NCBI RefSeq assembly: GCF_958295425.1
Contig: NC_081154.1
Location: 14,293,938 to 14,357,937 of the forward strand
Direction: 5' to 3'
Length of the DNA stretch: 64,000 bases
Source of the DNA: Solea solea
Lineage: Eukaryota > Chordata > Actinopteri > Pleuronectiformes > Soleidae
Within the stretch, counting starts at the first letter, position 1. Each line of letters begins with the position of its first letter. The position numbers and the translations under genes were made by a program. Shown piece by piece: positions 1-11,705 of the stretch. The notes below the pieces were generated by a model. That model made no database searches, had not been told where the DNA came from, and saw only the letters and a program-made list of their open reading frames with translations.

Positions 1-250
1 ATTAATTGTTTTACTGTATAAATGTTCCCTTCAACGTATAGAACACGTCATTAGTTTTTAAATGGGATTATCTGTAGGTCCATGAATGAATCATTTTCCA
101 GTAAAAACATTACCTGAACATAACAATCCATCTGACTGGAGTGTGTTTGTGCCACAGCCTGAAATTTGTTGGATATAATGCAAAAAATATATTGTAATAT
201 GATTACTATAATTATGTCACATAAGGGGTTTGTTTTCCTGAACCCTCTAT

Positions 251-500
251 ATGAGATTAACCTCGTTTTTTCTCTCCCTTCCCAAAGATGGAGGCTATAA
301 CAGAAGCGGCTTGAATTTTGTGCCATTCACTCCTTATTCCATTTTCTCTTTCAGCGCCTGTGACAGATGGCGAGTCCCTCTCCCCCGGGGGGAAGCCAGT
401 CTCTGTGAATGCGGCCGCATGTCAATCACCGGCTCTCATGTGATGGCTCTTGCCAATGACGTGCCAGCCATATGGGCCTGGCATCAGAGCTGGTATGTAA
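251..500 (+). promoter_or_regulatory. neurod2: neurod2 upstream/promoter region
   Basis: GC-richer DNA lies directly upstream of the repeat-bearing leader exon. Visible elements are a CATGTG E-box (437-442), a CCAAT box (453-457) and a CATATGG E-box (469-475). CATATGG fits the binding preference of NeuroD/Neurogenin bHLH factors, so auto- or cross-regulation is plausible but inferred. No clear TATA box is seen. The transcription start is not fixed by the sequence; it must lie upstream of the donor at 785. Confidence 0.5.
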
Positions 501-558
501 CCCACCCAGTCCTGCCTCTGAGGTGCCACACGGCTCAATCCACGCGTCTGGGCTGGGG

Positions 559-594
<36 letters not shown>

Positions 595-785
595 GAAGAA
601 GAAGAGGAGGAGGAAGAAGAAGAAGAAGAAGAAGAAGAAGAAGAAGAAGACATGAGCAGGGAGGAGAGAGAGGAGTGAGCAGAGCAGAGCAGAGCGCAGC
701 GCAGGGCGTGTGGATGAGATGCCCACCCGGAGAGAGATGGTGTAAACAAACCCGCTTCTCCCCGTCACTGAGCCCCACCACAGAG
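500..785 (+). other. neurod2: neurod2 non-coding 5' leader exon (5' end approximate)
   Basis: NeuroD genes typically have a non-coding first exon, one intron and a single coding exon. A strong donor (CAGAG followed by gtaaga) ends a GC-rich, repeat-bearing stretch at 785. The matching acceptor is 13 bases before the neurod2 start codon. The exon contains nine CAG triplets followed by an AAG/AGG tract (563-650) and several upstream ATGs, one of which (472) opens a 68-codon Ala/Glu-repeat frame if it is transcribed. The left edge is a guess; the right edge is a firm splice-site call. Confidence 0.5.
563..650 (+). repeat. CAG/GAA trinucleotide tract in neurod2 leader
   Basis: Nine uninterrupted CAG units (563-589) run into about 20 AAG/GAA units with AGG interruptions. 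Depending on frame the tract would read poly-Gln/Lys, poly-Ala/Glu or Ser/Arg. It is purine-only after 596, so it is also a candidate triplex-forming stretch. Confidence 0.9.
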
Positions 786-2777
786 GTAAGATGCGCACAA
801 TCCATTCTACAATCTCACATTTACAGAACTGTGTTTGCCTTTCAGTGTATCACCTGTTTAACGGTTAAGGCGCTTCAGTGTTTCTGTGACAGACAGGAGA
901 CAATTAAGTCCGTCTTTGGAATTAGAGGTTATTTCTCTCTGCGCTCTTTTCTGTCATTTTTCTCTAATGCGACGCAATCATAAATGCGCGTGTTTAATCT
1001 CATCAATCTCCTCTTTTTGTAACAGTTCTTATCGAATGCATCGACTGGCTGTGATTAGTTTTGTATATTCCATTTTAATACATTCATAAATAGACATTAT
1101 TTCTTTTTGGGACTCATGATAGTCAGGCACTTTTTGATATGTGTTATTCTATTGTGTGTGTGTGTGTGCGTGTGTGTGTGTGCGTGTGTGTGTGTGTGAC
1201 ACACGATGTGCTTCAGAGCACCAGGGGAGGGAGTTATAATTCTCCGTAGAGACACACGGGGGTAATTGACAAGGTATTGGTTGGCATTAATTACATTGTG
1301 GTTACAAGATTAGGAGGAAAAAAAAAAGATCCGTCCTTGGACTCCTGCACGCGCACAGCTGAGCTCACAACACTGATAAATGTGTCAGGATCATTATAGA
1401 GGATTTTTATATTGCTTTGTAAATGTCGCTTTAATAAATGACTTTTGTTTTATTTGCTTTTTTTTTTTTGTAGATGGAGTTGTTGGTCAGTGGTTATGGT
1501 GACACAATGAATCCGGAGGGGGGGAAACAGTTTAAATCATGAGATTTCACGCACATTACGATGTTAAAATGTTGTGTTAAAACATGGCCCTGGGACGCCT
1601 TTTTAATAAAGCTTTAATTAAACTGGGAAAAAAAAAATCAGCATTTTTAATTAAGGGGAATAAAGACGTCACTGCAGACACTGAAGTTCACTGTCAGTGT
1701 CTGTGGCCTAAACATGGACATGCACTCTCATCCTAAAATCATTCCTTGATATAATTATTATCATTTAACTCAGATTTTCTCCAGTTAAAGTTTTCTTTTA
1801 AATAAAGTCTCTCTTTTTTCAGGAAAACGTGTATATTCTTATTATATGTATTTCATATTATCTTCATTTTCTTTCTTTTCTTATTTATCTTGAATTTGCT
1901 GCTACACTTTGTGCTCCTGTATCATTGGAGATGAATAAAAAATACATCTTCTCTGAAGTGACACCTGAATAAAAAATGTTGGGATTTGGGATTAATGGGA
2001 TCCCGTGGACCAGAGAACAGCCTGACTGTGCTGGAATTCCTCCTGGTTGATAATTTATATGACGAAGGAGGCACCGGACCACTAATGCGTCCCTGGGGAA
2101 GGGACCTGCTGATTCAGGCCGGCGTTGCTGCTCCCTGTGCCGGACTGCAGGAGGGGGACAGACCGAGGCGCGTGTGGAGGCCGGAGAGTGGCCTCGAAAA
2201 GACTGTTGCTGTGTCCCATTAAAATTTACATTTAATTTTTAACAACAAAAAAAAGTTTTCAGTCTTTTTGGAATCTTCCTTGACAAGGTTTTAAAATCGC
2301 GGAAAACAGATTTACATCTATCAACATTTAAGGCCCTGTGGATGGATCATATTCATATCCATCACTTCATTTCATCTAAAACAGATTATAACCACACGTT
2401 TTGTCATATCGCAAATATCTTTAATGTTATTTAATGGATGTCTTGGGTTGTTATTTGTTCTTATTTGTTCCATTTAGCCATTGAGACAAAAGTTAATTTG
2501 TAAGTGTCTGTCTGTTAAGGTAACAGGTTTGTGATGCGCTTCTGGCCTTCACATTTGATCTCAGTGATAAATTGCACATGAAACATTTAATAATTAGAGA
2601 AGAAATAATAAGAATGTTCCCCTGGGTAAAAAGCATTAAACACCCTGCGGCCTTGTGCATCTCCATCAGGCTGCAGATTACGGTTTGCTACTTTGCATAC
2701 ATCGCGTTTACGGCTGCGTAAAGTGCACCAGGACGCAGAATAATCCAGCTAAACTCTTCGTTTGTGTTTTTTTTTAG
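786..2777 (+). other. neurod2: neurod2 intron 1
   Basis: GT at 786-787 and AG at 2776-2777, preceded by a poly-T tract. The intron holds a (GT)n microsatellite with GC interruptions (1153-1198). No convincing reading frame was found. Short frames at 1885-2222 have no recognisable family. Confidence 0.75.
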
Positions 2778-2790
2778 GTTGCTTGCCACA

Positions 2791-3897
2791 ATGTTGAGCC
2801 GTCTGTACAGCGAGGTGCTGCCGGACGTCCAGAGGCTCGCGGCTGACTGGGTGGAGGACACCGAGCGCGAGGACTGCAACCTGAAGGGCGACGAGCACGA
2901 TCCCTGTCATCTCGGGGAAGAGGATCTGGACGACCCTCAGGAAGGCAGCAGTCGAGCCGAGTCCGAGATGGCCGGCGACGACGACGATGACGACGACGAC
3001 GATGATGACGACGAGCCCGAGGAGGACGAGTGCGGAGACGAGAACGACGGAGACAAACCCAAGAAGCGCGGCCCTAAGAAGCGCAAGATGACACCGGCGC
3101 GCGCGGAGCGCTCCAAGGTGCGCCGCATGAAGGCGAACGCGCGCGAGCGCACGCGCATGCACGACTTGAATTCTGCGCTGGACAATCTGCGCAAGGTGGT
3201 GCCATGCTATTCCAAAACCCAGAAACTGTCCAAGATCGAGACTCTGAGGCTGGCCAAGAACTACATTCTGGCTCTTGGAGAGATTTTACGCAATGGGAAA
3301 CGTCCAGATGTGGTGACCTATGTGCAGATGCTGTGTAAAGGCCTGTCACAGCCCACGACCAACCTTGTGGCAGGATGCCTGCAGCTAAACACCAGGAACT
3401 TCCTGACTGAACCGTGTTCAGACGGAGCTCGCTTCCACATGCCCAGCTCTCCTTTCTCCGTCCACCCTTACTCTTACCGCTGCAACCGCATTTCCAGCCC
3501 GCACTATCAACCCGGAACAGGCGCGCTCAATTTGCGGGGCCATTCCTACGGTTCTGGGTACGAGACCGGTTACCCGCCGGGGGGGACATCTCCTGACTAC
3601 AGCAGTCCGGACTATGAAGGCCAGCACAGTCCGCCTGTGTGCGTGAACGGCGCCGGCGGCGGCGGCGGCCTGTCAGGGAGGCAGCAGGAGTCTACAGACA
3701 CAGACAGGAACTATCACTACTCTATGCATTACTCCGGACTCAGCACGTCCAGACCCAGTCACAGCTTACCCTTTGGACCCTCGGGGGCGCGCAGTGGCGG
3801 AGCGCACTCAGAAAACATTTCCCCTTTCCACGACGCGCAGTTGCACCACGAAAGGGCTCCTCCATATGAGGATCTCAATGCTTTTTTCCACAACTGA
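2791..3897 (+). CDS. neurod2: NeuroD2-type bHLH transcription factor
   Basis: A 368-residue neuronal bHLH activator that binds E-boxes as a heterodimer with class I bHLH (E) proteins in the nucleus of differentiating neurons. The start at 2791 is chosen because it gives the conserved MLSRLYSE opening, has A at -3 and follows the acceptor at 2777; nine further in-frame codons upstream lie in the intron. In order: an acidic N-terminus with 12 consecutive Asp (63-74), a basic nuclear localisation stretch ([11 protein letters not shown], about 90-100), bHLH about 111-166, then the NeuroD-specific conserved block ([20 protein letters not shown], 181-200). The C-terminus ends in the typical ELNAFFHN-like [17 protein letters not shown] and HSEN near the C-terminus separate NeuroD2 from NeuroD6 and NeuroD1. 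Oddities are Thr121 and Leu160 inside the bHLH (most NeuroD proteins have Asn and Trp) and a Gly run around 289. It may be a duplicated teleost copy. Confidence 0.95.
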   Translation: MLSRLYSEVLPDVQRLAADWVEDTEREDCNLKGDEHDPCHLGEEDLDDPQEGSSRAESEMAGDDDDDDDDDDDDEPEEDECGDENDGDKPKKRGPKKRKMTPARAERSKVRRMKANARERTRMHDLNSALDNLRKVVPCYSKTQKLSKIETLRLAKNYILALGEILRNGKRPDVVTYVQMLCKGLSQPTTNLVAGCLQLNTRNFLTEPCSDGARFHMPSSPFSVHPYSYRCNRISSPHYQPGTGALNLRGHSYGSGYETGYPPGGTSPDYSSPDYEGQHSPPVCVNGAGGGGGLSGRQQESTDTDRNYHYSMHYSGLSTSRPSHSLPFGPSGARSGGAHSENISPFHDAQLHHERAPPYEDLNAFFHN

Positions 3898-4400
3898 GCC
3901 CCTGTAACAATCCTGGTCCAGGCTCACTGACCTTATAGTGACAATCCTATTATGTGTAATATTGTTTGGAGAAAAAAACAACAACAACTACAACAAAAAA
4001 CAAAAAAAAAAAACCCAAGAGGAGATGGAAGCGACTCAAAGATTCCTCTGATTACCTTCTGTATTCCACTGATGTCATCATCCCTATACTGTTGTACATC
4101 CTATCAAAGTGTGTCCAGTATATTATCATGTATGCAGAACGAAATGACGTAAACGATGTACAGGCCCACGAGGAAAAAAAACAAAATGTTATGACACAAA
4201 CAACAGAAATAAAATGAAAAAAAGTGTTTTATAATTGTTTGAAGTGATGATCGAATCTGTCTTACACACACACACACTTGACATTCTTTTCTTATTTATC
4301 ATGATAGTATTTTGTTCATATATAGAATATTATACATTACAATCATTAGCTGCACGTGCAGACTGACATGGATGTGAATAAAGCCATTTCCTTAAATTAG
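3898..4400 (+). other. neurod2: neurod2 3' UTR
   Basis: AT-rich sequence after the TGA stop. It contains AATAAA at 4208-4213 and again at 4377-4382, either of which could direct 3' end formation. The UTR would then be about 0.3-0.5 kb. Confidence 0.6.
4208..4213 (+). promoter_or_regulatory. neurod2: poly(A) signal, neurod2 (proximal)
   Basis: AATAAA about 310 bases after the stop codon. A second AATAAA at 4377-4382 is the alternative. Confidence 0.55.
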
Positions 4401-5165
4401 AAACATCTGAAATATATCTCACTCTGCATAAATATGAAGTTTGGGATGTTTATTTTATCTTTATAAATTAACATTTTACCAAACAAGCACAAACCCTTAT
4501 CTTATGAAATAGTGTCTTGGCCTTTTTCACCTGCAGCTAAAGAAGAAATGATGTTTAAAACAAAAGTGATAGAAAAAACATCTTTAATAGGTTAAGGTCT
4601 GCTATTAATGGGATTACCAGTTTAAATTAATTTGGACAATTTACCAGTAAATCTAATGATCAAAATAAACACTAAATAGTTAATTTATTTAAAAATACAT
4701 GTTTTATAAAAAAAACTGTTGAAATCTAGTTTATTTATTATTATTTTCTAGATTAAAATCCTCAATTTATGTATAAATCCATGATGTTTGTTCCATCCAA
4801 TCCATCCAAAAATGGAAGATGCCAAAAACCCTGTATGAAAAGTCATCCTGTCAGGTGACAGGGACTAAGACACTGAGGTGACTTCATCATCAGAGAAATA
4901 AGACATAGAGACACCTCATCATAAAAAACCCCATCTAATATTCTGTTACAATTCCCAACATAACAAATGATTATACAGCAGCGACTGAACAAATGATCTT
5001 AGGGTAGAATGAAGTCTTTGAAGCCGTCACAGACCTGGAAAATCAGTGAAAAGCAATGAGACGACTCACCTTATGTGTGTTTTTCTCCCTCAGATACAGT
5101 TTGACAATGAGCAAAAGGCCTCAGTCATGCAGAGCAATACAGGGAAACCTGTTAAACACCCCAAA

Positions 5166-5199
5166 TATACACACACATATTTACGTATATATATCTGTG

Positions 5200-5271
<72 letters not shown>

Positions 5272-5280
5272 CATACACAA
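5166..5280. repeat. (AC)n/(AT)n microsatellite
   Basis: An ACACAC start passes into about 85 bases of nearly pure TA dinucleotide with a few interruptions. The short frames rich in Tyr/Ile over it are repeat translations. Confidence 0.95.
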
Positions 5281-6056
5281 AACAATGCATTTTTTTAGAT
5301 GAGTCAACCTATTTTCCAGCACAGTGAAGAGCTGGAGCTGAGCGTGTTCACAGCAGGTGAGAGTATTTATTCAGCTATAGTTAAATTACATTTGCTCCCA
5401 CATAATCTAACAACAATCCTTTAGAGAATGTGTCAAATGAATATATATATTAAAAAAAAATAAAACAAAAGCGTGTGGTTGCACCTGTTATTTTCACAGA
5501 ACCTGCAAGATGAGCAGGTTGTGTGAAAAAAGAATGTAGCACATGCTGTTCAAAATTGTTAAAATTGCAAGAATGTCACTCACCGGTGTTTCCGGTGTTC
5601 ACATTTGTGATGAATATGTGATGATTTCAGTTTATTTAGGCTGGATGACACAATTGGTGATTTATCAAATCACCACCAAAACAGACTGGTAAAAAAATCT
5701 TTGGACCACTGCCCTGGGTCCCATATGTTGTTGCAGACATCCAGGGGAAATCAGCAGCAGGCACTGCAGGGTGGAAACTGTCCCATCACACAGTGACCCC
5801 GAACAAAACCCAAACAAAAACCAGAGAGAGAAAAAAGGGAGGTTCTACATGAAGATGAGCGACACTGCAGGAAAATCCTTTTTTTTACATTTGGAACATC
5901 TTCCTTTGCTTTTTTTTTTTTTTTGATTGTTGGTTTGTTTTCATTTTTGCCAAAAAAAAGAGGCCCATTTATGACCAGATGAGTGGAAGAGGGCAGGTGC
6001 AAAATCAGGTGAATCAATGACCCATTGGTTTGAAATGAATAAACCCAGGGATGGCA

Positions 6057-6094
<38 letters not shown>

Positions 6095-6899
6095 TGTAGA
6101 TGATAATTCTGAAAGGCTGTATTTTATTTATTTTTGGGGACATTTCCTTATCTTTAATTTTGTATTTTAATTTGAGTAAGACCTCTCAAATTAAATGTTT
6201 CTCTAATATTAAACCCTTTAGTGTGTGTTATTAAAGACTCCTAAGACATATATTTAAAACATAGCTATAAGGACACAATAAAGTAATAGCATTTCTCTTT
6301 TTTCAAAAATAAGAATATGAATATAGTGTACTTCACTTTAATTTACAGACAATTAATGAGCTTTATTTTTAGCTGTGAACAAAGAAGAGATAAGGGTTTC
6401 AGGCTCATATTTAATTCTTTACATTAAGACTTTTTTGGGTGGGTGTCAATAGGCCACAGAAGCAATATTGGAAGAATTTTTTTTTAATCTTGACTGGTTT
6501 AACATATTTAATCTCAGGATTGATTTTGTATTTTTAAAAAGAGAAACACGGATTCAAAATAAATAATAAAGAAACGACAAACACTTGTATGAGTGCAGGC
6601 ATTTATAGTTGTCTGTGTAGATTCTCACTCGTCCAGGTCATAATAATCCAAATAGCACTGGATCAGTAGCAACTGGATTTATACAAGTCCAGATGCTCCT
6701 GATTCACTGATTTTGGAGCCATTCAAACTTATTTTAGTGTTTTGGAATAAGGTCATTAAATCTAATCCTGCAAAATGAAATTAAAATCCCTGTGATTCGG
6801 CGTGTCTCCTCTGCGTCCACGTGTGATGTCCACTTTAGTTTCCCCTGTCCCAGGTGAGAAGGACAAGGTGAGAGACTGCGTCCCTGACTTGATTTGCTG

Positions 6900-7350
6900 C
6901 TCTTTAACCTCTCACTCAGCTCTGCGGAGTTTTTTTTTTTTTTTTAGTGAGGCGGGTCTGTCTGTGTGCGTGCGTGCGCGAGGGCTGGCAGAGGATTAGA
7001 TGGCGGAGCGCGGTGCCAAGTCGCTAAATGTCTGAGCAGAAACCAGTAAAGCCAGGGAGCAGTAAAGCCGACCACCATCACCAACCCCGGTGCCAGCTGC
7101 GCCACGTGGCAGCCAGGCGGCCCCTGCCAAAGTGGCCCTTGTGGGAGGGACCCAGTATTTCTTTCCTAATTCACTCAGCATCTGTTCATTATTCTCCGCC
7201 GTTAAAGGAGGCTGAGTGTCCACACACGCGCGCGACCCCGGACAAAGACACTTTCCCTCGGTGCGGTCACGCACTTTATCAGGGGACCACAGAGGAACAC
7301 GTTTCAGATTTAAAATCTGACCGCCGCTCCTGCACCAGGCCTAAAAACTC
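6900..7350. other. GC-richer block of unknown function between neurod2 and med1
   Basis: Locally raised GC content and CpG frequency relative to the surrounding AT-rich DNA, including GCGCGCGAC, GCGGAGCGCGG and CACGTGGC (an E-box/G-box) near 7104. It could be a distal regulatory element or an unannotated promoter. No splice-consistent coding frame was recognised. Confidence 0.3.
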
Positions 7351-8020
7351 ACCTGTGGGTCTATATAAGTTATCCAAAAGTCTAATTATTATTATTATTA
7401 TTATTATTATACGAGAAGCCTCTCTAGCCAATAATTGTCGCAAATGAATTAATTGAAATTACTAACAATTGATATCAAATTATATTCAATCCGTGTAATA
7501 TCCGTGTATTATAAGCAGTAGTGTATGGATGTCACCTTGCACCTGTGCTGGTTTATTCTAAATATCTACATGACATGTGGGCTTAGCAGATAATAATTAA
7601 AGTCCATAAAGTCAATTATCTATAATTGTTGTTTTGTTTTTTTAAATGACTGTTTATAAAATATCATGCAATCAGTGTAATGAAATAATCCCAGTTGAAC
7701 TGCTTAAAAAAGGATCTTCATCAACTGATTTGCTCAAAATCACAGCCCATGCAGCACAAGGTACAGTAGGCCCAGGCCCTACTGGGCATAAATCTCCATC
7801 TGGACAGTTTCACTCCCATTTATCAGATTAGGTCAACATTTATTGGATTAATTATTCTGGGTCAATCTGAGAAAAAATAATTCCATTGGACTAATCAGTG
7901 TCATTATTAAACTAGGGATTGTTGAGCACATAAGAGGACAGAGGTGGTGACAGTGCAGTGGCAGAGGAAAGAAAACCACTAACAGCAATTAAAATATTCC
8001 AACTTATGTTTGTTTGAATT

Positions 8021-8115
8021 TGTTACCTAATGGAGACCAAAACCTGGTCCTAATGAGGCAGACATTTATTTGTGAGGATCTGGTTAAGATTTGTTTAGAC
8101 TGTCCCTATAAGAAA
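8021..8115 (-). repeat. Dispersed CA-linked repeat, copy A (inverted)
   Basis: Contains GAGACCAAAACCTGGTCCTA, the reverse complement of the core seen at 15281, 16707 and 49683. It is followed by the degenerate 'aggatctggttaag' arm also seen in the copy at 19345. Confidence 0.65.
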
Positions 8116-8439
8116 ATAGCTGCGTAAACATGTGTGTGTGTGTGTTTAATTTCTCACTTTGCCTCCCCTTTTGTTCACACACCAGTTGAGTAAGAGGACA
8201 CAAAAACAAAAAACAAAACAAAGCAACTTGTCTGGCTGCACATGGAGCTGGATTTTGGGCGTCACCTCCACCACAGTGGGCATCGGGGCACCACTGCATC
8301 ACGCTCGCCCACCTTTGCTTTGCACCCTCCCACCACACGACTATACCACCCTGCCAGCCTGAACACCACGCCCTGCAGCTCTGTGTGTGAGAGGAGACGA
8401 AGCTGGCACTGGGTGAAATTCCACTGCATCTGTGGAACA

Positions 8440-8556
8440 ATAGTGTGTGTGTGTGTGTGTGTGTGTGTGTTCATCCCAGCTTGTGGCTCACCATCTTTGT
8501 GTGTTACATGTATACGGAAGGTGTAAAACTATCCTACCTAATGAAGTTATTTGGTC

Positions 8557-8591
<35 letters not shown>

Positions 8592-8776
8592 ACACAAACA
8601 GTGACTTGCTGTTGATGATACTGCAGAGCCTATGAGTGAGGATTTGTCATGTTCAATGTCCAACTGTGTGTGTCCCAGCTTGTAGTTAACTGTCTTTGTG
8701 TGTTGCATAAATGCAGAAGGAAGGTGTAAAATAATTTTATGTGATTATGGAATTTGGGCAGACAATGCACACACGC

Positions 8777-8812
<36 letters not shown>

Positions 8813-9060
8813 AGTGACTTGCAGTCCAGGGTACTTCAGAGCTTATGAGTGAGGATTTATCATGTTTGATGCGTGTGTGTGTGTGTGTGTGTGTCTGTCC
8901 CGGCTAACTGTCTTTGTGCAGTTTCATACATGAACATTATTGTACCCTATTGTGTTATTTGATCACACACACACGCACACAGACACACACCGACTTGCTG
9001 TCGGTGTACTGCAGAGCCCGTGAGTGACTATTTGTCATGTTTGATGTGTTTGTGTGTGTG
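8440..9060. repeat. Three-copy tandem repeat, about 200 bp per unit, bounded by (GT)n and (CA)n
   Basis: Each unit runs (GT)n, then a unique block starting CCCAGCTTGT or a variant with CTTTGTGTG..GAAGGTGTAAAA, then (CA)n, then a block with GTGACTTGC..CAGAGC..TGAGTGAGGATTTGTCATGTT. The second-block anchors sit near 8600, 8812 and 8990; the first-block anchors near 8475, 8674 and 8898. The third unit is shorter and more diverged. GT and CA runs within a unit are mutually complementary. Confidence 0.8.
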
Positions 9061-10674
9061 CCCCAAGTGTGTGTGCACGCGTGTGTGCGCAGTATACAGT
9101 CTGTGTTGTGCATAGTGGGGTATAGAGGTTGTTGTCACTCTGCACAGATGGTGGGAGTGTGTTTTTTTTTTTTTTTTTACTTATTTATTTATCTTTCCGA
9201 GAGGGGGGAGTGTGAGGGAATGGGGAGGCAGTGAGGCAGTGAAGGGGTGGCAGAGGAAAAGGAAGAGGAGAGGTGAGGAGGAGGAGGAGGGTTGCATCTC
9301 TGATGCTGCCATGCCACGGTCACGCGGGCAGCAGTAATTGGCCTCCATATTGAGGGGTTTTGCGGTGCTGTGGGGTGGGCAAACTCCCAGCTGGACCTGT
9401 CAGATGGTATTCACTCCAGCTCATTGCCCTCGCTCCTCTCTCCTCTCCTTCCCTCTGTCTCCACGTCTTCTCTGGCATGTTCACTTCTTTTTGTTCCCCT
9501 CCATTTTTTTTCTCCCCCACTGCCCCCTTTTGTGCCCGCGTCTTCACCGTCTTCCGATTCATCCCACTCACAAACTTACACGAAACTCCCCCCTTCCTTT
9601 AATCACACATACACTCATCACTTTCCCCTCCCAGCATATCACTTCTTCTCCTCACCTTTCTCCTCTCTTTACTTTCTTCCTCTCCAGTTTTTCTCACTAA
9701 TGGCACATGGTCATGTCTATCTAACACGTTCAACTTCTTAAAGTACATCACACCCTCACTTTGCTTCTCCAGCATTGGTCACCCACATGCACACACAAAT
9801 ACACGTTCTCTTCAAACATGCCTCATCCAAGACACTCAGAATGTTGCACTTGTGTATCTCAGAGGAATCGTTGGCTGATCGTCATCCAAGTCACTGGTAT
9901 AAAAATGTTGTTTTTTTTCATGCTGTAGTGTAGTGTTTTTTTTGTTTGTTGCTACATACTGATGTTGAGTATAGAGTAAAACAGCTGGATAACTGCTGCA
10001 CATTTGTCCCTCTTGGTGATGAAACACATAAGAACAAGAATGTGCATGACCGTAAGTCGGTTACATGACAGAAGAAACCACATTTAGGTCCGAGTGTTTC
10101 TGTGATGCAGCCGTCCAGCTTTCTCAGTGCTACATGCAGTATAATGTGAAATAGGTGCCAAAAAACAGTGGAGTAGGTTTCCAGGCAGACTGCCAAGATG
10201 CAAGTGGGGTGTATCATGACATGAGGATGGTGCTAGACAGGTCTATTCTAACAAAAGCTTATGTATACAAATACTCCAGTGCTGCTGTTATAAGTCCACG
10301 TAAATCCACAGTTATTGTCACAAAAAAACAATGACTTGTCTTCGGGCTCTAAAGTGGGATTTAAATGAAGACGGGAAACGTGAAATTGCTTTTCTTTCCA
10401 TATATCACAACTACCAAAGAGCTGACGATAGGTGCAGTAAAACAAGTACCATGCCAGATGTGTAGAATTTATTAAAGTACAGTGAAATAGACACTGACAT
10501 CGTCCACGGCCCATATGCTTCCACGGTGTCGCACGCACTAGAAACTATTTGCATTAGTTTGATGGGGGAAAAGCTCGGCCTTCCGCTGCTCGTGGATCAG
10601 ACGACAAGTGTGCGCACCAAGGCAAATTAAGCAATATGTCACATTTTCAAATAAAATATCACCTTTATTACAAC

Positions 10675-10705
<31 letters not shown>

Positions 10706-11668
10706 CCCATTGAAATATCATTCATTGGCATAACTATGTTAAGTCCTGTCCTTTTAACTGAAGTAACATCTGTTATAGAATAGAATAGAATTTTCATTTA
10801 AATAGGGACAATTCAGTGAATATAATTCCAATACAAGTAATGCAACTGATGTGCTGTAAGTTGCGTTTATAGCTATTACATATGCATGATCAAACACGTT
10901 AAAACTACACCAAAACACAGAAGTGCATGCTAACATCACATGACACATTCAAATGTGAATGCATACACACAACAAGTACAAGCTAAACTGGATTACACAC
11001 AATAACAATTATCAAAATGACAAATATAAGACATAATCAGTACAATAAAATGTGATAAAACTTGCTAAAACTACACTTGACAGTACACTAAAACACAACT
11101 TGCAAGTAAAATAAGCCTCATATACCGAAAACAATGAATGGGCACAGCTCTGTTATAGCTTATTCTAAAATCGTACAATGTGATTGGGTCATAAAAGAAA
11201 CAAAGAGCTGTGGAAAATCACAGAGAAATGTAACACCACTTAAAACAATATAAGCCCACAATGGACAAACTAAACATAATTTGATGCTAATTGAGGGATA
11301 CATAGGTGAGGTGTATTCAGCTGCAACATTTACATACTGTACCTTTAAGACACTTCCTATATAATGATCGCAGACACAACATGCAGCCACTTTAATAAAA
11401 GAGCCTGAAAAAACCAACAAAAATAATCAAACAGATACCGACGAGCAATATATCCTTTGTGTTTGTGCACGTCTTGCCCTGCCTTCCACTCAGAGCTCAT
11501 GCCATCATCATGCAGTGTGTGTTTTGTGCTGGTGTCTGCTGCTTTGAGGAAGCAGCGGCGTGGGGTTGTAATGGCCTAATGAACAGCTGTCACTGAATTT
11601 AAACTCTCTTACACATACACAGACTACCACAGTCTCTCTCTCACACACACACACACGCAGATGCTCTC

Positions 11669-11705
<37 letters not shown>

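Larger units (their letters stand above)
4401..8020. other. Intergenic, AT-rich, no gene seen
   Basis: Mostly AT-rich sequence with an (AT)n/(AC)n array, poly-T runs, a (CA)n run (6058-6094) and an (ATT)n run (7384-7410). A GC-richer island at about 6900-7350 has several poly-Gly/Pro-like frames but no recognisable protein. No cdk12 exon was recognised on the minus strand, where it would be expected. Confidence 0.7.

Noticed and set aside
422..805. Minus-strand poly-Leu/poly-Ser frames opposite the neurod2 leader repeat
   Set aside because: Translations of the CAG/GAA tract; no protein family and no splice or promoter context.
2764..2790. Nine extra in-frame codons before the neurod2 start
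   Set aside because: They translate the poly-T acceptor tract and lie mostly in the intron; the conserved N-terminus starts at 2791.
9338..9741. Overlapping frames of 80-123 codons rich in Ser/Pro/Leu
   Set aside because: They follow a pyrimidine-rich stretch in all three frames, a composition effect.
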